Origin: Pedosphaera sp.
GTDB taxonomy: Bacteria > Verrucomicrobiota > Verrucomicrobiia > Limisphaerales > UBA1096
DNA length: 54,245 nucleotides
Assembly: GCA_022451065.1 (NCBI GenBank)
Contig: JAKUOU010000022.1
Location: 1 to 54,245, forward strand
Direction of reading: 5' to 3'
The notes under the pieces are model-generated. The model worked only from the letters and a program-made list of their open reading frames with translations, was not told the DNA's origin and ran no database searches. Position 1 is the stretch's first letter. Each line of letters begins with the position of its first letter. This document shows, in pieces, positions 45,614-54,038 of this stretch. The position numbers were made by a program, and so were the translations under genes.

Positions 45614-48600
45614 CTACATCACTAGCAGCCGAAAGTAGCGTTCCGGTTGGCCCTTTTCGATGAGTTCGCGCACCACGACTTCGCCGCCGTTTGCTTCCGG
45701 GACAAGTGTGCGCACTGTTTGCCATTCACCGAGCCCGAGGCGTTCACGCGACTCGATGACGTAGGTTCGGTTGGGTTGAGCCTGAAAGCGCAGCTCCAGC
45801 TGGACATTGTCGCGAACCACCGCCAGCTCAAGCCGGCTGGCCTGTTCCCGGGGATCCGTGCCGCAGATGTATTCCTGAAGGTTGGTGAGCCCGTCCCCGT
45901 CGGGGTCGGCGCCGGCGTCGGCGTCGGATTCCGGCTTGAGGCCATGCGCCAGTTCCCAGTCGTCCGGCAGTCCGTCTGAGTCGCTGTCGGTCCGCGAAGT
46001 GTTGGGCTTGCCGGGGGTAGGGATCGGGAGGGACACCATAATGATGATGTTCTCTTCAGTCTGCCTCAAACCCTGGGATGCGGTGCCCTCGAACGGGCCA
46101 AAGCTGGCTATCGCGCCCAGGCCGGTCAAATAGCCGCTGTCGATCTGCGAGAGAAACAGTGAGCCTCCCGATGGTGGGATTTCGAAACGCCCGGGAGCGC
46201 CCGGGCGGCTGTGATGCCGTTTGGCATCAATGAGGAGAAAACCGGCGGGCGGGACGATTAGGCCGGCCGGCAGGCGAAACTTGGCCAAGCGCGCCGGCGT
46301 GTCGCTGAGGAACCAGCCGCCAATGTCCACCGCCTGGCCAGTCGGGTTGAACAACTCGATCCAGCCGTCGCTGCCGCTGATCAATTCGTTGATCCACAGG
46401 GGCGGCTCGAGCCGGGCAAGTTCGTTCTCACCTCTGCCGGGAGAGCCGCCCGGAAAAAGGCCGGGGATCCAGCCGGTTTTTGTCGACCAAACGGTCGAGG
46501 CGCTGTGAGGATCGTGCAGGACAATCGACAGTCCTTGGCCATCAGTCTGGCGATGCCAGCTTCCCTTGTAGGCGACGGAGAAAATCGTTTCGCCCCAGTG
46601 GGTTTCCAGTCGGATGGCTTCCCCATTGTTTGACAGTTTACCGCTCCACGGGCCAAGCACTGTTGCCTGTCTGCCTCCCGGCATCGCCTGAATCAAATCA
46701 GGGTTCTTAGCGATGACCAGCCGCTGCCCGGCTTCCAGTTGCCCGATGCTGGCTGTCGCGAAATCGTAAGTCACCCCGCCGGCCAGGCGTAGGTCGGCCA
46801 AGGTCAGGCTGTTCCAGCCGATGTTCTGCAACTCGATGAACTCGGCATCCGGGTTGCCAGCCGGGTGATACATGATTTCCGTGATGCGAAGGGCATCCCG
46901 AAGCGGTTGAATCGACGGGGCGGAGGCTGTGAATTCCAGCGGGGCCGACCAGTGGCTTGTGCGGCCGGTGTCGTCCTTGAACCGTGCCCTCAATCGGTAG
47001 GTTTTTCCCGGCTCCACGTTATCCGGCGGCACATAAACCTGCGGAGTGAACGCGGTCAACTCACCTGAATCCCAGGCGGCGTCCCACTCAAAGAGCGGAA
47101 GACGGGCTGGTTGTGCGGCTGGATTGTAGTCGGTGTCCACTGCGGCGATACGCCATCGCATTGAGGCAAAGGTGTCATTGCCCTGACGGTCTCTAAAGGG
47201 GCTTGTTTCAAAAAACAGGCCATTGACCGGATGCCCATCGGGACCCTTGTAAACAACCTCCGGGGTGTCGGGGATGCGAGTTGAATCCCTTGCTGCATTT
47301 GCCAACCCGTCTAGGTAGGCCGCTCGCCCTCCTCCCGGCACTGTTGGACCCGAATTACCGGACCAACCTAGAAAGGCAAAGTTTTTCATGTCTTTAACCT
47401 TAGTCTTCATGGGGCCGAAATCACGGCCATTAGGGGCCGAGCGCCAGCGATCCCGGTCCGCCATCGAGATTTCGCCGATGAGATCGGCCAAGTGGTCGAT
47501 CACGGGATTGATGACGTCCTCTCTCCAAACTAGGTCGCGAAACTCTCTGATGAAATTGCGATATTCCTGCCGGAAGACAGCAGTGGCATTCCCGGAAGAG
47601 ATGGCATTTTTCGGGTAGTCGATGCCCTCGCCCCAGTTCGGTCCCCAAGACGCATCCGCATCCCAAGGCAGCACGGCCAGGCGCCCAAGCGGTGTCTCTG
47701 TGCTAGGCTCGAAATACCAAGCCCGGTTCTTGGAATGCGAGTCGCGCGGCCAGTAGTCGTAATGCCGGATGGCCTCGCAGACGGTGTGATACCGGTACCA
47801 AAGATCCCAGTTCACATGCGACCGCAGCCAGTCCGCGGATCGTGCGGGCCGAAGTTGCTGTCGGATGTTTTGGAAGTCCCGGTCATCTGTGACGGCATAG
47901 CGTCCCTGGTTGCGCTTGATCCTGTTTCCGTCGAAAATCCCGTCCTTCAGCTTGTACAGGTTTCCGTCCAGTAATCGGTGCGTCTCCAAAAACCTCGCAT
48001 CATAATCCTCCACGGCAAGGTGCATTCCACAAAAATCGCCAGTATACTGGCCGTTTTGATTCGACGGGGACTCTGTTGGACCGATCATGGTTCGAAAGTG
48101 AAAGAAGTGTGTGTGTGGTGAGGGTACACCCAGCAGATTCCAGAGAAGCGAGTTGACCCCCTCGGTCAGGCCAAAGTTGCCGACACGCTTGTTGTCGAAC
48201 ATTTTTCCCGTGTTAAGTGTGCGCCACTTGACCGGATAGTCTTGGCCGTAATTGTCTTTCGCCTGCAGGTAATGTCCCGGGTTGAACCGGAATCGCATCG
48301 ACCTTTTGCCGCCACCCCCATAGCGGTCGTTAGCTTGGCGCAGCCGATAACGGATATGGTCGTGTACCACCCCGTTGTAAATAAAAGCACCCTCCCAGTT
48401 GAACTTGCTGCGTGCATCGGCATTGGACTTAGGAATTTGGTAAGCCGAGTTGTAGGCATTGCACTGGTCGAGATCACGCCCGCGTGTGATCAGCGTATAA
48501 ACCGGCAGCGAGTTCATGACATCCGCCGAATAGACATGGTCCATGCCATCCGGATGAACGGTACGCTTCGTCGGCTTGTAGGCGGGCACACCATTGTACA

Positions 48601-50125
48601 CATAGGCTGCAAAGTTGAGCGATGGGTCGTCATGGTAGGGAACCCGCACCGACGCCAACCCATCTGTGGCAGTGAGTCGGTAACGAAAAAGTGTCCGGTT
48701 TTCCTGCCCGGGAACCTGCACTGAATAGACTCCATCCCCCGTGGAGGCGTCCCCCTCCAGTCCGTCATCCCGCATGGAGAGTGTGCGCCAATTTTCCTCG
48801 GCTTCAAAACTAGGATTGGTGAAGAGCGGTTGATCGGGATTCGAGAGTAGTTCCGAGTGGGACAGTGGAAAATAGGCTGGGAGATATTTCCCCGGCACCA
48901 CCACCTGATAATGTAATTGAACCGTCGCTACTCCGTCGGGATCCGTTATCTTTGCCGTGATCTGAAAGCGTTGGTTTGAGATAGGTTGCCTCGGGATGGT
49001 GGCAACCTGCCGAATTTGCGGTGGTGCATTTGTGGCAAAGACAGAATTGCGTTTACCGGGAGTCGGGCTAGGAGTCGGAGCGGGCGGGGGTGGAACGAGC
49101 AGCACCGCGTCGATGGATAGGTCACTGCTACCCTTCGTCGCGTTGATCACGTGAATGGCAATGACATTGTCGCCCTTTTTAAGGAAGGAATCGGGGTCGA
49201 GCAGGTCGATGAGTTCCCACTCCCTCTCATGGTCGGCAACGCCGCTGGTTGAGTCGTGTGACATTGCGCCTCCGACAACATGCCGCCGGGCCACTTCCCG
49301 GCCGTTGATCCAGACAATGCAGCCGTCATCCACATAGAGCTTCAGCTGCAATGCTGGAACTGCATTGGGATCAGGCACGACAAATTGATGACGCAGGTAC
49401 ACTGTGGAATAATTGTTTCGCATGTCGGCGAGGAGTGTTTGGTCGTCGTTGTCGCCGTAGCCGATGCTGGTGCGTCCGGTTTTCCATTCGTTGTTTTCAC
49501 TGTAGCCCACCTCCCGCCATGCGGCAGCGCCCCCGGCCGGCGGCGAGGTGCCCTTTTTATATCGCCATTTCCGATCGTTATGGTCGATGAAGATAACCTG
49601 TTCCCAAGGTGCTTCGCCCAACGAGGTGACATCTGTCGAGGTTCGCCAACTCCCACCAAGGCTGTTGTCCAGGGCGGGATGGATCAACTCGATCGACCCG
49701 CCGTTTCCAACCTCAACCGGCCATGGAAACTCCCCGCCGTATTCCACCTCATCGACAACCTCATCCTGCCGGTCCCTCAAAACTAGCTTCTCCCCGTCGT
49801 TGGCGAGGCGACCGTTGTACGGGCCTAAGGCAGCAGTCGAGAACGCCGTTTGTAGCGTCGCGGGATTTTCGGCCAAGACCAGGTACCCACCAGCCTCCAG
49901 AATCGTTCCCTCCGGGAACGTGTATTCAATGCCTTGAGAAAACCGCCAGCCTGACAGGTTCACCGGCGATGGGTTGCGGTTGCAAATTTCAATAAACTCC
50001 TCCGGCAAGGTCTTGTCGGCCGGCTTGTAATATATTTCATTGATCACCACCGAGCCCTTGGCCAGGACGGCAAGGGAAAACAGTGCGGTCAAAAAATACA
50101 GGCGGTTGGTCACTGGTAAACACAT
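45614..50125 (-). CDS. Large secreted protein with lamin-tail and CotH kinase-like domains
   Basis: 1503 residues from the ATG at 50125, which places the signal peptide (NRLYFLTALFSLAVLAKG) at the N-terminus. LTD 26-150 ('VVINEIYYKPADKTLPEEFIEI'), jelly-roll-like 185-345 ('YVDDGCIVWINGREVARR'), Pro-rich linker 345-358, Ig-like 370-500, CotH 540-890 (D790, PWDAD 820-824), LTDs near 1090 and 1250, TSP3 'DSDSDGLPDDWEL' and 'DPDGDGLTNLQEYICGTDP' near 1400, then the shared C-terminal beta tail. It heads the three-gene run of surface giants. The CotH domain is longer than in the other two and has intact candidate catalytic Asp residues. Confidence 0.9.
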   Translation of the reverse strand: MCLPVTNRLYFLTALFSLAVLAKGSVVINEIYYKPADKTLPEEFIEICNRNPSPVNLSGWRFSQGIEYTFPEGTILEAGGYLVLAENPATLQTAFSTAALGPYNGRLANDGEKLVLRDRQDEVVDEVEYGGEFPWPVEVGNGGSIELIHPALDNSLGGSWRTSTDVTSLGEAPWEQVIFIDHNDRKWRYKKGTSPPAGGAAAWREVGYSENNEWKTGRTSIGYGDNDDQTLLADMRNNYSTVYLRHQFVVPDPNAVPALQLKLYVDDGCIVWINGREVARRHVVGGAMSHDSTSGVADHEREWELIDLLDPDSFLKKGDNVIAIHVINATKGSSDLSIDAVLLVPPPPAPTPSPTPGKRNSVFATNAPPQIRQVATIPRQPISNQRFQITAKITDPDGVATVQLHYQVVVPGKYLPAYFPLSHSELLSNPDQPLFTNPSFEAEENWRTLSMRDDGLEGDASTGDGVYSVQVPGQENRTLFRYRLTATDGLASVRVPYHDDPSLNFAAYVYNGVPAYKPTKRTVHPDGMDHVYSADVMNSLPVYTLITRGRDLDQCNAYNSAYQIPKSNADARSKFNWEGAFIYNGVVHDHIRYRLRQANDRYGGGGKRSMRFRFNPGHYLQAKDNYGQDYPVKWRTLNTGKMFDNKRVGNFGLTEGVNSLLWNLLGVPSPHTHFFHFRTMIGPTESPSNQNGQYTGDFCGMHLAVEDYDARFLETHRLLDGNLYKLKDGIFDGNRIKRNQGRYAVTDDRDFQNIRQQLRPARSADWLRSHVNWDLWYRYHTVCEAIRHYDYWPRDSHSKNRAWYFEPSTETPLGRLAVLPWDADASWGPNWGEGIDYPKNAISSGNATAVFRQEYRNFIREFRDLVWREDVINPVIDHLADLIGEISMADRDRWRSAPNGRDFGPMKTKVKDMKNFAFLGWSGNSGPTVPGGGRAAYLDGLANAARDSTRIPDTPEVVYKGPDGHPVNGLFFETSPFRDRQGNDTFASMRWRIAAVDTDYNPAAQPARLPLFEWDAAWDSGELTAFTPQVYVPPDNVEPGKTYRLRARFKDDTGRTSHWSAPLEFTASAPSIQPLRDALRITEIMYHPAGNPDAEFIELQNIGWNSLTLADLRLAGGVTYDFATASIGQLEAGQRLVIAKNPDLIQAMPGGRQATVLGPWSGKLSNNGEAIRLETHWGETIFSVAYKGSWHRQTDGQGLSIVLHDPHSASTVWSTKTGWIPGLFPGGSPGRGENELARLEPPLWINELISGSDGWIELFNPTGQAVDIGGWFLSDTPARLAKFRLPAGLIVPPAGFLLIDAKRHHSRPGAPGRFEIPPSGGSLFLSQIDSGYLTGLGAIASFGPFEGTASQGLRQTEENIIIMVSLPIPTPGKPNTSRTDSDSDGLPDDWELAHGLKPESDADAGADPDGDGLTNLQEYICGTDPREQASRLELAVVRDNVQLELRFQAQPNRTYVIESRERLGLGEWQTVRTLVPEANGGEVVVRELIEKGQPERYFRLLVM

Positions 50126-50231
50126 TCTAAGCAACCCGGATGCCACGGGGGGTTGTTCGGCATAATCAGGTGTTTTCGTCCTGTTGCCCTCCGCTCGCGT
50201 GGGCAATTGGCGCATCGCTGCGTGGCTCCCG

Positions 50232-50266
50232 CACCCGGCAGGCATGATTGTGCCTGCTAGCGGGTG
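50232..50266. other. Long stem-loop in the 263-nt space between the aldo/keto reductase and giant CotH genes
   Basis: CACCCG-GCAGGCA (50232-50244) pairs with TGCCTGC...CGGGTG (50251-50266) with a 6-nt loop and a 3-nt bulge, giving 13 base pairs. No T-run follows on either strand, so it is not a classic terminator. The rest of this spacer (50126-50388) shows only a 23-codon open stretch on the minus strand with no start. Confidence 0.6.
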
Positions 50267-50388
50267 GAATGGCCAGATTAGCTCATGTGGTCAATGATGT
50301 TTTGGCTGAAGGCGGTGCGATTGAACTCGGCGGTGTCATCCGCGAGTTGTTATCCGGCTGGTTCCTATTGGAATCGGCAGCGCCCAAA

Positions 50389-51333
50389 TCAGGGCAGTTG
50401 TTTTTCGGCAGCGGCCTCCATCAGGCGGTACCATTCCTCGCGCGACAAGCACAGGTCGGCCGCCTTTGTAGCATCGCGAATGTGCTCGGGGTTGGTGCTA
50501 CCGATGATGGGCACAATACCGGCCGGGTGTCGTAACAGCCAGGCGAGCGCCACGGCGGTTCGGCTGCATTCCTCAAGGCGTGCCGCGATTTGCAGCGCGT
50601 CGCGCAGCGCCTGTTCCTGGGAATGGTTTGGGTTGCGAAGCGAAATCGGGTACGTGCTGCCGAGCTTGCCCTGGGCCAGCGGGCTCCAAGCCAGAGGCGT
50701 GATGTTATTTCGCCGGTAGTGGTCGAGTGACCCGTTATTAAGCGCATCGTGGTGGAGGAGGCTGATTTCTATCTGGTTGCAGACGAGCTTCATCGGGCAG
50801 GCGGCCTGCAGATGATTGAGTTGATCGACGGTAAAGTTACTCACTCCAAACTCGCGCACTTTGCCGGCCTGCTTTAACTCCTCAAATGCTGAGGCGATCT
50901 CCTCCGGCTCCATCAGGTAATCCGGCCGGTGGAGTTGATACAGATCGATGCAGTCAATCCCCATGCGCTTGAGAGATGTCTCACAGGAGCGCAGGATGTG
51001 TTTACGGGAAAGATCGTAGCGGTAGGGCGCCTCGTTTTCCGGGTTGCCCTTTTTGAGGATGCCGCACTTGGTCGTGATGAGAATATTTTCTCGCATGTCC
51101 TGAATATCCTTGAGCGTGTGGCCGAACACCTCCTCAACGAGTCCGTCGCTGTAAATGTCAGCCAGGTCAAACAGCGTGTAGCCGGCTTCGTAGGCGGCTG
51201 CTATGGCTTCCTTCCCCTTTTTTTTATGCTCGTCGTCGATCGGCGGATGGTTGATCACACCCGTCACGCGCCAACAGCCATAGGCCAGGCGACTGCATTC
51301 CATACCGGTCTGTCCCAGGGGGATCTTTTTCAT
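50389..51333 (-). CDS. Aldo/keto reductase (YdhF-like)
   Basis: 314 residues from the ATG at 51333; a GTG at 51357 would add eight residues. The catalytic tetrad is visible: D56, Y61 ('FDLADIYSDG'), K89 ('ILITTKCG') and H135 ('YQLHRPDYL'). 'GKVREFGVSNFTVDQLNHL' and 'VPIIGSTNPEHI' (NADPH-binding end) are family hallmarks and are close to the pattern of E. coli YdhF. Substrate not predictable. It lies downstream of the leuC-like gene, separated by a strong terminator. Confidence 0.92.
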   Translation of the reverse strand: MKKIPLGQTGMECSRLAYGCWRVTGVINHPPIDDEHKKKGKEAIAAAYEAGYTLFDLADIYSDGLVEEVFGHTLKDIQDMRENILITTKCGILKKGNPENEAPYRYDLSRKHILRSCETSLKRMGIDCIDLYQLHRPDYLMEPEEIASAFEELKQAGKVREFGVSNFTVDQLNHLQAACPMKLVCNQIEISLLHHDALNNGSLDHYRRNNITPLAWSPLAQGKLGSTYPISLRNPNHSQEQALRDALQIAARLEECSRTAVALAWLLRHPAGIVPIIGSTNPEHIRDATKAADLCLSREEWYRLMEAAAEKQLP

Positions 51334-51375
51334 TGGGGCTTGAATGAATTCTAGCACATTCGCCCAGGCTAAGCC

Positions 51376-51409
51376 AAAAAAAATCCGCCTAGCCCCTGGC
51401 CAAGCGGAT
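51376..51409 (-). terminator. Rho-independent terminator after the leuC-like gene
   Basis: On the minus strand ATCCGCTTGGCC, a 3-nt loop (AGG) and GGCTAGGCGGAT form a 12-bp stem (two wobble pairs), followed by eight T (complement of 51376-51383). It begins 20 nt past the stop codon. One arm contains a nine-base part of the window's iterated palindrome. Confidence 0.88.
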
Positions 51410-51428
51410 GAGGGAAAATTTGGCTACA

Positions 51429-52802
51429 TTAATTCAGGTAATTGCGCGGGTCGGCAACGTGCCCGGCGAGGGCGCTGGCGGCGACGGTGGCCGGGCTGGC
51501 GAGATACACTTCGCTCTCCTTGCTGCCCATGCGGCCGGGGAAATTCCTGTTGGTGGCGCTAATGCACTTTTGGCCGCCCTTGTTCATGCGGCCGAAGGTG
51601 TCCACTGGGCCGCCGAGACAGGCAGAGCACCCAGCGTTTTCGGTCATGCGCACACCTGCGTCTGTGAGGATGTCCCAGACACTTTTACCGTCCCACTTGG
51701 TTTTTTGCAGATCGTTGACGATCTCCGGAGTAGCCGGCACACCGAAAGTGTCGATGCGCACTTCCTGTCCGCGCACTAACTCTGCAAATGCAAGGAAGTC
51801 GCTCGTCTTGCCGCCGGTACAAGAGCCGATGTAGGCGCGGTCGAGTTTCATGTCGGTCATCTCACGGGCGAGCCTGCGCTGGCCGGGATCGGGGTGGCAC
51901 GCCACGGTCGGTTCGAGTGCGCTCAGGTCGATCGTCGAGTCGAAAACGAATGTCTCGTTGTCGTCGCGGTCGACCGGCTCGTAGTCGCTCTTCGTGCCGT
52001 TGAGCTGGGTTCGCTCGTCGACCATCGCACTGGTTTTTTCATCGTGCTCAAAAATTCCGTTCTTGCCGCCGGCTTCGATGGCCATGTTGGCAACCGTCAT
52101 GCGATCGTCCATCGACAGGCCGGCCGCGCCCGGGCCGTCGAACTGCATCGCGCGGTAGGTCGCCCCGTCGAACCCGATCTCGCCAATCGCGTGCAGGATG
52201 ATGTCCTTGGCCATGACGCCCGGTTGCAGTTTGCCCTCAAGGCGGAAGTGCATCGTTTCGGGTACTTTGATGAGCAGTTTGCCGGTGCCCATCACGAAGC
52301 CCGCGTCGGTGTTGCCGATGCCGGTGGCGAACTGGTTGAACGCGCCGGCCATGCAGGTGTGCGAGTCGGTGCCGAATAGAATTTCGCCGGGACGAAGATG
52401 CCCCTTCTGTGGCAGGGCCGTGTGGCAAACCCCCGCGTAGCGGGACCCGTACTGGCGCTTAAGCAGCCCCTGCGATGCGTCGAACTTCCACTTGCCGTCC
52501 TCGTCATCGATCACATCATAGAAATACGGCAGCCCCTGCTCCTTGGCGAAGTCGCGCAGGATGTCGACGTTGCGGTTGGACAAAGAGTCGGAGGTAAAAA
52601 TGTAGTGGTCGGGAATGATAACAATCTTGTTGGCGTCCCAAACCTTGGCATCCTCGCCAAACTCGCGCTTGAACACTCCAATCGTGCCGGGACCGCAGAC
52701 GTCGTGCGTCATCAACAGGTCGGCGTTCACCCAAACATTGTCATTGGCGTTCACCTCGGTTTTGCCCGCTGCCCGGGCCAATATTTTTTCAGTCAGCGTC
52801 AT
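51429..52802 (-). CDS. leuC: 3-isopropylmalate dehydratase large subunit / aconitase-family protein
   Basis: 457 residues. The 4Fe-4S cluster ligands lie in 'YIGSCTGGKTSDF' and 'NAGCSACLGGP', with 'ATNRNFPGRMGS' close behind, as in LeuC and the homoaconitase-like subgroup. 'LFGTDSHTCMAGAFNQFATGIGNTDAGFVMGTG' is the other diagnostic stretch. LeuC with LeuD isomerises 2-isopropylmalate in leucine synthesis, but relatives act on homocitrate or methylmalate-type substrates. No small-subunit (leuD) gene is adjacent, which weakens the substrate call. The gene is 74 nt downstream of dusB and ends at a strong terminator. Confidence 0.85.
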   Translation of the reverse strand: MTLTEKILARAAGKTEVNANDNVWVNADLLMTHDVCGPGTIGVFKREFGEDAKVWDANKIVIIPDHYIFTSDSLSNRNVDILRDFAKEQGLPYFYDVIDDEDGKWKFDASQGLLKRQYGSRYAGVCHTALPQKGHLRPGEILFGTDSHTCMAGAFNQFATGIGNTDAGFVMGTGKLLIKVPETMHFRLEGKLQPGVMAKDIILHAIGEIGFDGATYRAMQFDGPGAAGLSMDDRMTVANMAIEAGGKNGIFEHDEKTSAMVDERTQLNGTKSDYEPVDRDDNETFVFDSTIDLSALEPTVACHPDPGQRRLAREMTDMKLDRAYIGSCTGGKTSDFLAFAELVRGQEVRIDTFGVPATPEIVNDLQKTKWDGKSVWDILTDAGVRMTENAGCSACLGGPVDTFGRMNKGGQKCISATNRNFPGRMGSKESEVYLASPATVAASALAGHVADPRNYLN

Positions 52803-52876
52803 TACAGCCGGGATATAATATCGGTTAGCCGTCCCTCACGCAATCGCGGATTAGTGCGCTTAGCTAAGTACTTGGT

Positions 52877-53935
52877 TTAAGTGTGACAACCGGCGACGAC
52901 ATCGGTGGTTTTTAGCTTGGGAGAGAAGGGCTCAAGTGACATTGGTACGTCATGGTCGAGGTGTTCGCGGCAGATGGCGAAGAAGTCGTCCTTGGTTTGG
53001 GCGCGGCGAATGTTGTGCAAAAATAGGCCATCGGCATCCACGCCCAAGCCTAGGTAGTTCATGTATTTCTTCATTTTTTGTACTTGGCTTTTTTCGATGA
53101 AATTCGGCGGCGCTGTCATTTCAAACAAGTCGGTGATGTAGTCGAGGACGTTGCGCCCGCTAGGCACCGAGAAGGCTTCACCGCGCAGATGCTGGCGAAT
53201 GTGTGTGAACAGCCACGGGTTGCGAATGACACCGCGCCCGATCATCAGGCCGCGCGCGCCGGTCTCGTGTAGCACCGACTCAGCCTTGGCAGCCGAGTAA
53301 ACATTGCCGTTTGCCAGGACCGGGCAATCCATCGCCTCGACCGTTCGTGAGATGAAATTGTAATGTACGGCGCTGCGATACATCTCCTTCACCGTGCGTC
53401 CGTGGACGGTGAGCAAATCAAGATTGTGCCGTGCAAAGATCGGCAGCAACTCGTCGAACACTTGCGTGTTATCGAAGCCGATGCGCGTCTTGACGGTGAA
53501 CCGTATTTTCACCGCATCACGTAGCGCGCCGAGGATGCGATCGACCCGCTCCGGTTCCCGCAGCAAACCGCCGCCAGCGCATTTTTTGTAAACTACCGGC
53601 GCGGGGCAGCCGAGGTTCAGGTCCACGCCCGCAATGGGGTACTGCTGCAACTCGCGTGCGGTTCGCACGAGGTCGGGAATGTTTTTACCGATCATCTGCG
53701 CGACGACCGGCTGGCCGGTGGGGTTCTCTGTGATGGATCGTAGGATCGGCTTCTCCAGTCGTGAGTCGGCGTGTACGCGAAAGTATTCCGTGAAGTACAC
53801 GTCCGCTCCGCCGCGTTCGGCGATCACCCGCCAAAACGGCAGGTCGGTGACGTCCTGCATCGGCGCGAGGGCCAGCACTGGCTCGTCCCGCTGCAGCAGG
53901 GCATCAAACTGTCCGACTTGTTCCGAAAGCGGCAT
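52877..53935 (-). CDS. dus: tRNA-dihydrouridine synthase (Dus family)
   Basis: 352 residues from the ATG at 53935 (MPLSEQVGQF); a longer frame to 54040 adds an Arg-rich extension not seen in the family. FMN-dependent reduction of uridine in tRNA is supported by 'LALAPMQDVTDLPFW', 'GVDLNLGCPAPVVYKKCAGGGLL' (catalytic Cys C119), 'VKTRIG', 'LTVHGRT' and 'GLMIGRGVIRNPWLF'. It resembles the DusB branch, but the branch is not certain. It is divergent from the partial gene at the right edge, with 103 nt between starts; a CTTGGCCAAG copy sits at 54000 just upstream. Confidence 0.93.
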   Translation of the reverse strand: MPLSEQVGQFDALLQRDEPVLALAPMQDVTDLPFWRVIAERGGADVYFTEYFRVHADSRLEKPILRSITENPTGQPVVAQMIGKNIPDLVRTARELQQYPIAGVDLNLGCPAPVVYKKCAGGGLLREPERVDRILGALRDAVKIRFTVKTRIGFDNTQVFDELLPIFARHNLDLLTVHGRTVKEMYRSAVHYNFISRTVEAMDCPVLANGNVYSAAKAESVLHETGARGLMIGRGVIRNPWLFTHIRQHLRGEAFSVPSGRNVLDYITDLFEMTAPPNFIEKSQVQKMKKYMNYLGLGVDADGLFLHNIRRAQTKDDFFAICREHLDHDVPMSLEPFSPKLKTTDVVAGCHT

Positions 53936-54038
53936 CGCGCGTCTACGCTTTCTCGCGGTTGGCCAGGCCAATGGCAATCTCAAAACGCGCTCGGCTTGCC
54001 TTGGCCAAGCGAATGTGCCGACAATGCGCGTCAAAGCC

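Larger units (their letters stand above)
1197..54009. repeat. Highly iterated palindrome CTTGGCCAAG (16 exact copies)
   Basis: Exact copies start at 1197, 8801, 13605, 22691, 23183, 26158, 28205, 29346, 32310, 34897, 37867, 39394, 42480, 45521, 46280 and 54000; flanks often extend it to GCTTGGCCAAGC. Many one-mismatch forms also occur (for example 2541, 14398, 26134, 29667, 32347). Fifteen copies lie within genes as drawn, in all three reading frames: as L-G-Q (for example 1197, 22691, 32310, 45521), L-A-K (13605, 23183, 28205, 42480, 46280) and W-P (29346, 34897, 37867, 39394). The copy at 54000 lies between dus and the partial gene under the starts I chose, though the longer dus frame would include it. 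Confidence 0.9.

Noticed and set aside
22847-50125. CRISPR or tandem DNA repeat array in the giant genes
   Set aside because: Repetition is at the protein-domain level; no regularly spaced identical DNA repeats were seen.
50280-50375. Minus-strand 23-codon stretch ending 'NIIDHMS' as a gene remnant
   Set aside because: It has a coding-like look but is bounded upstream by a stop, has no start codon and is too short to identify.
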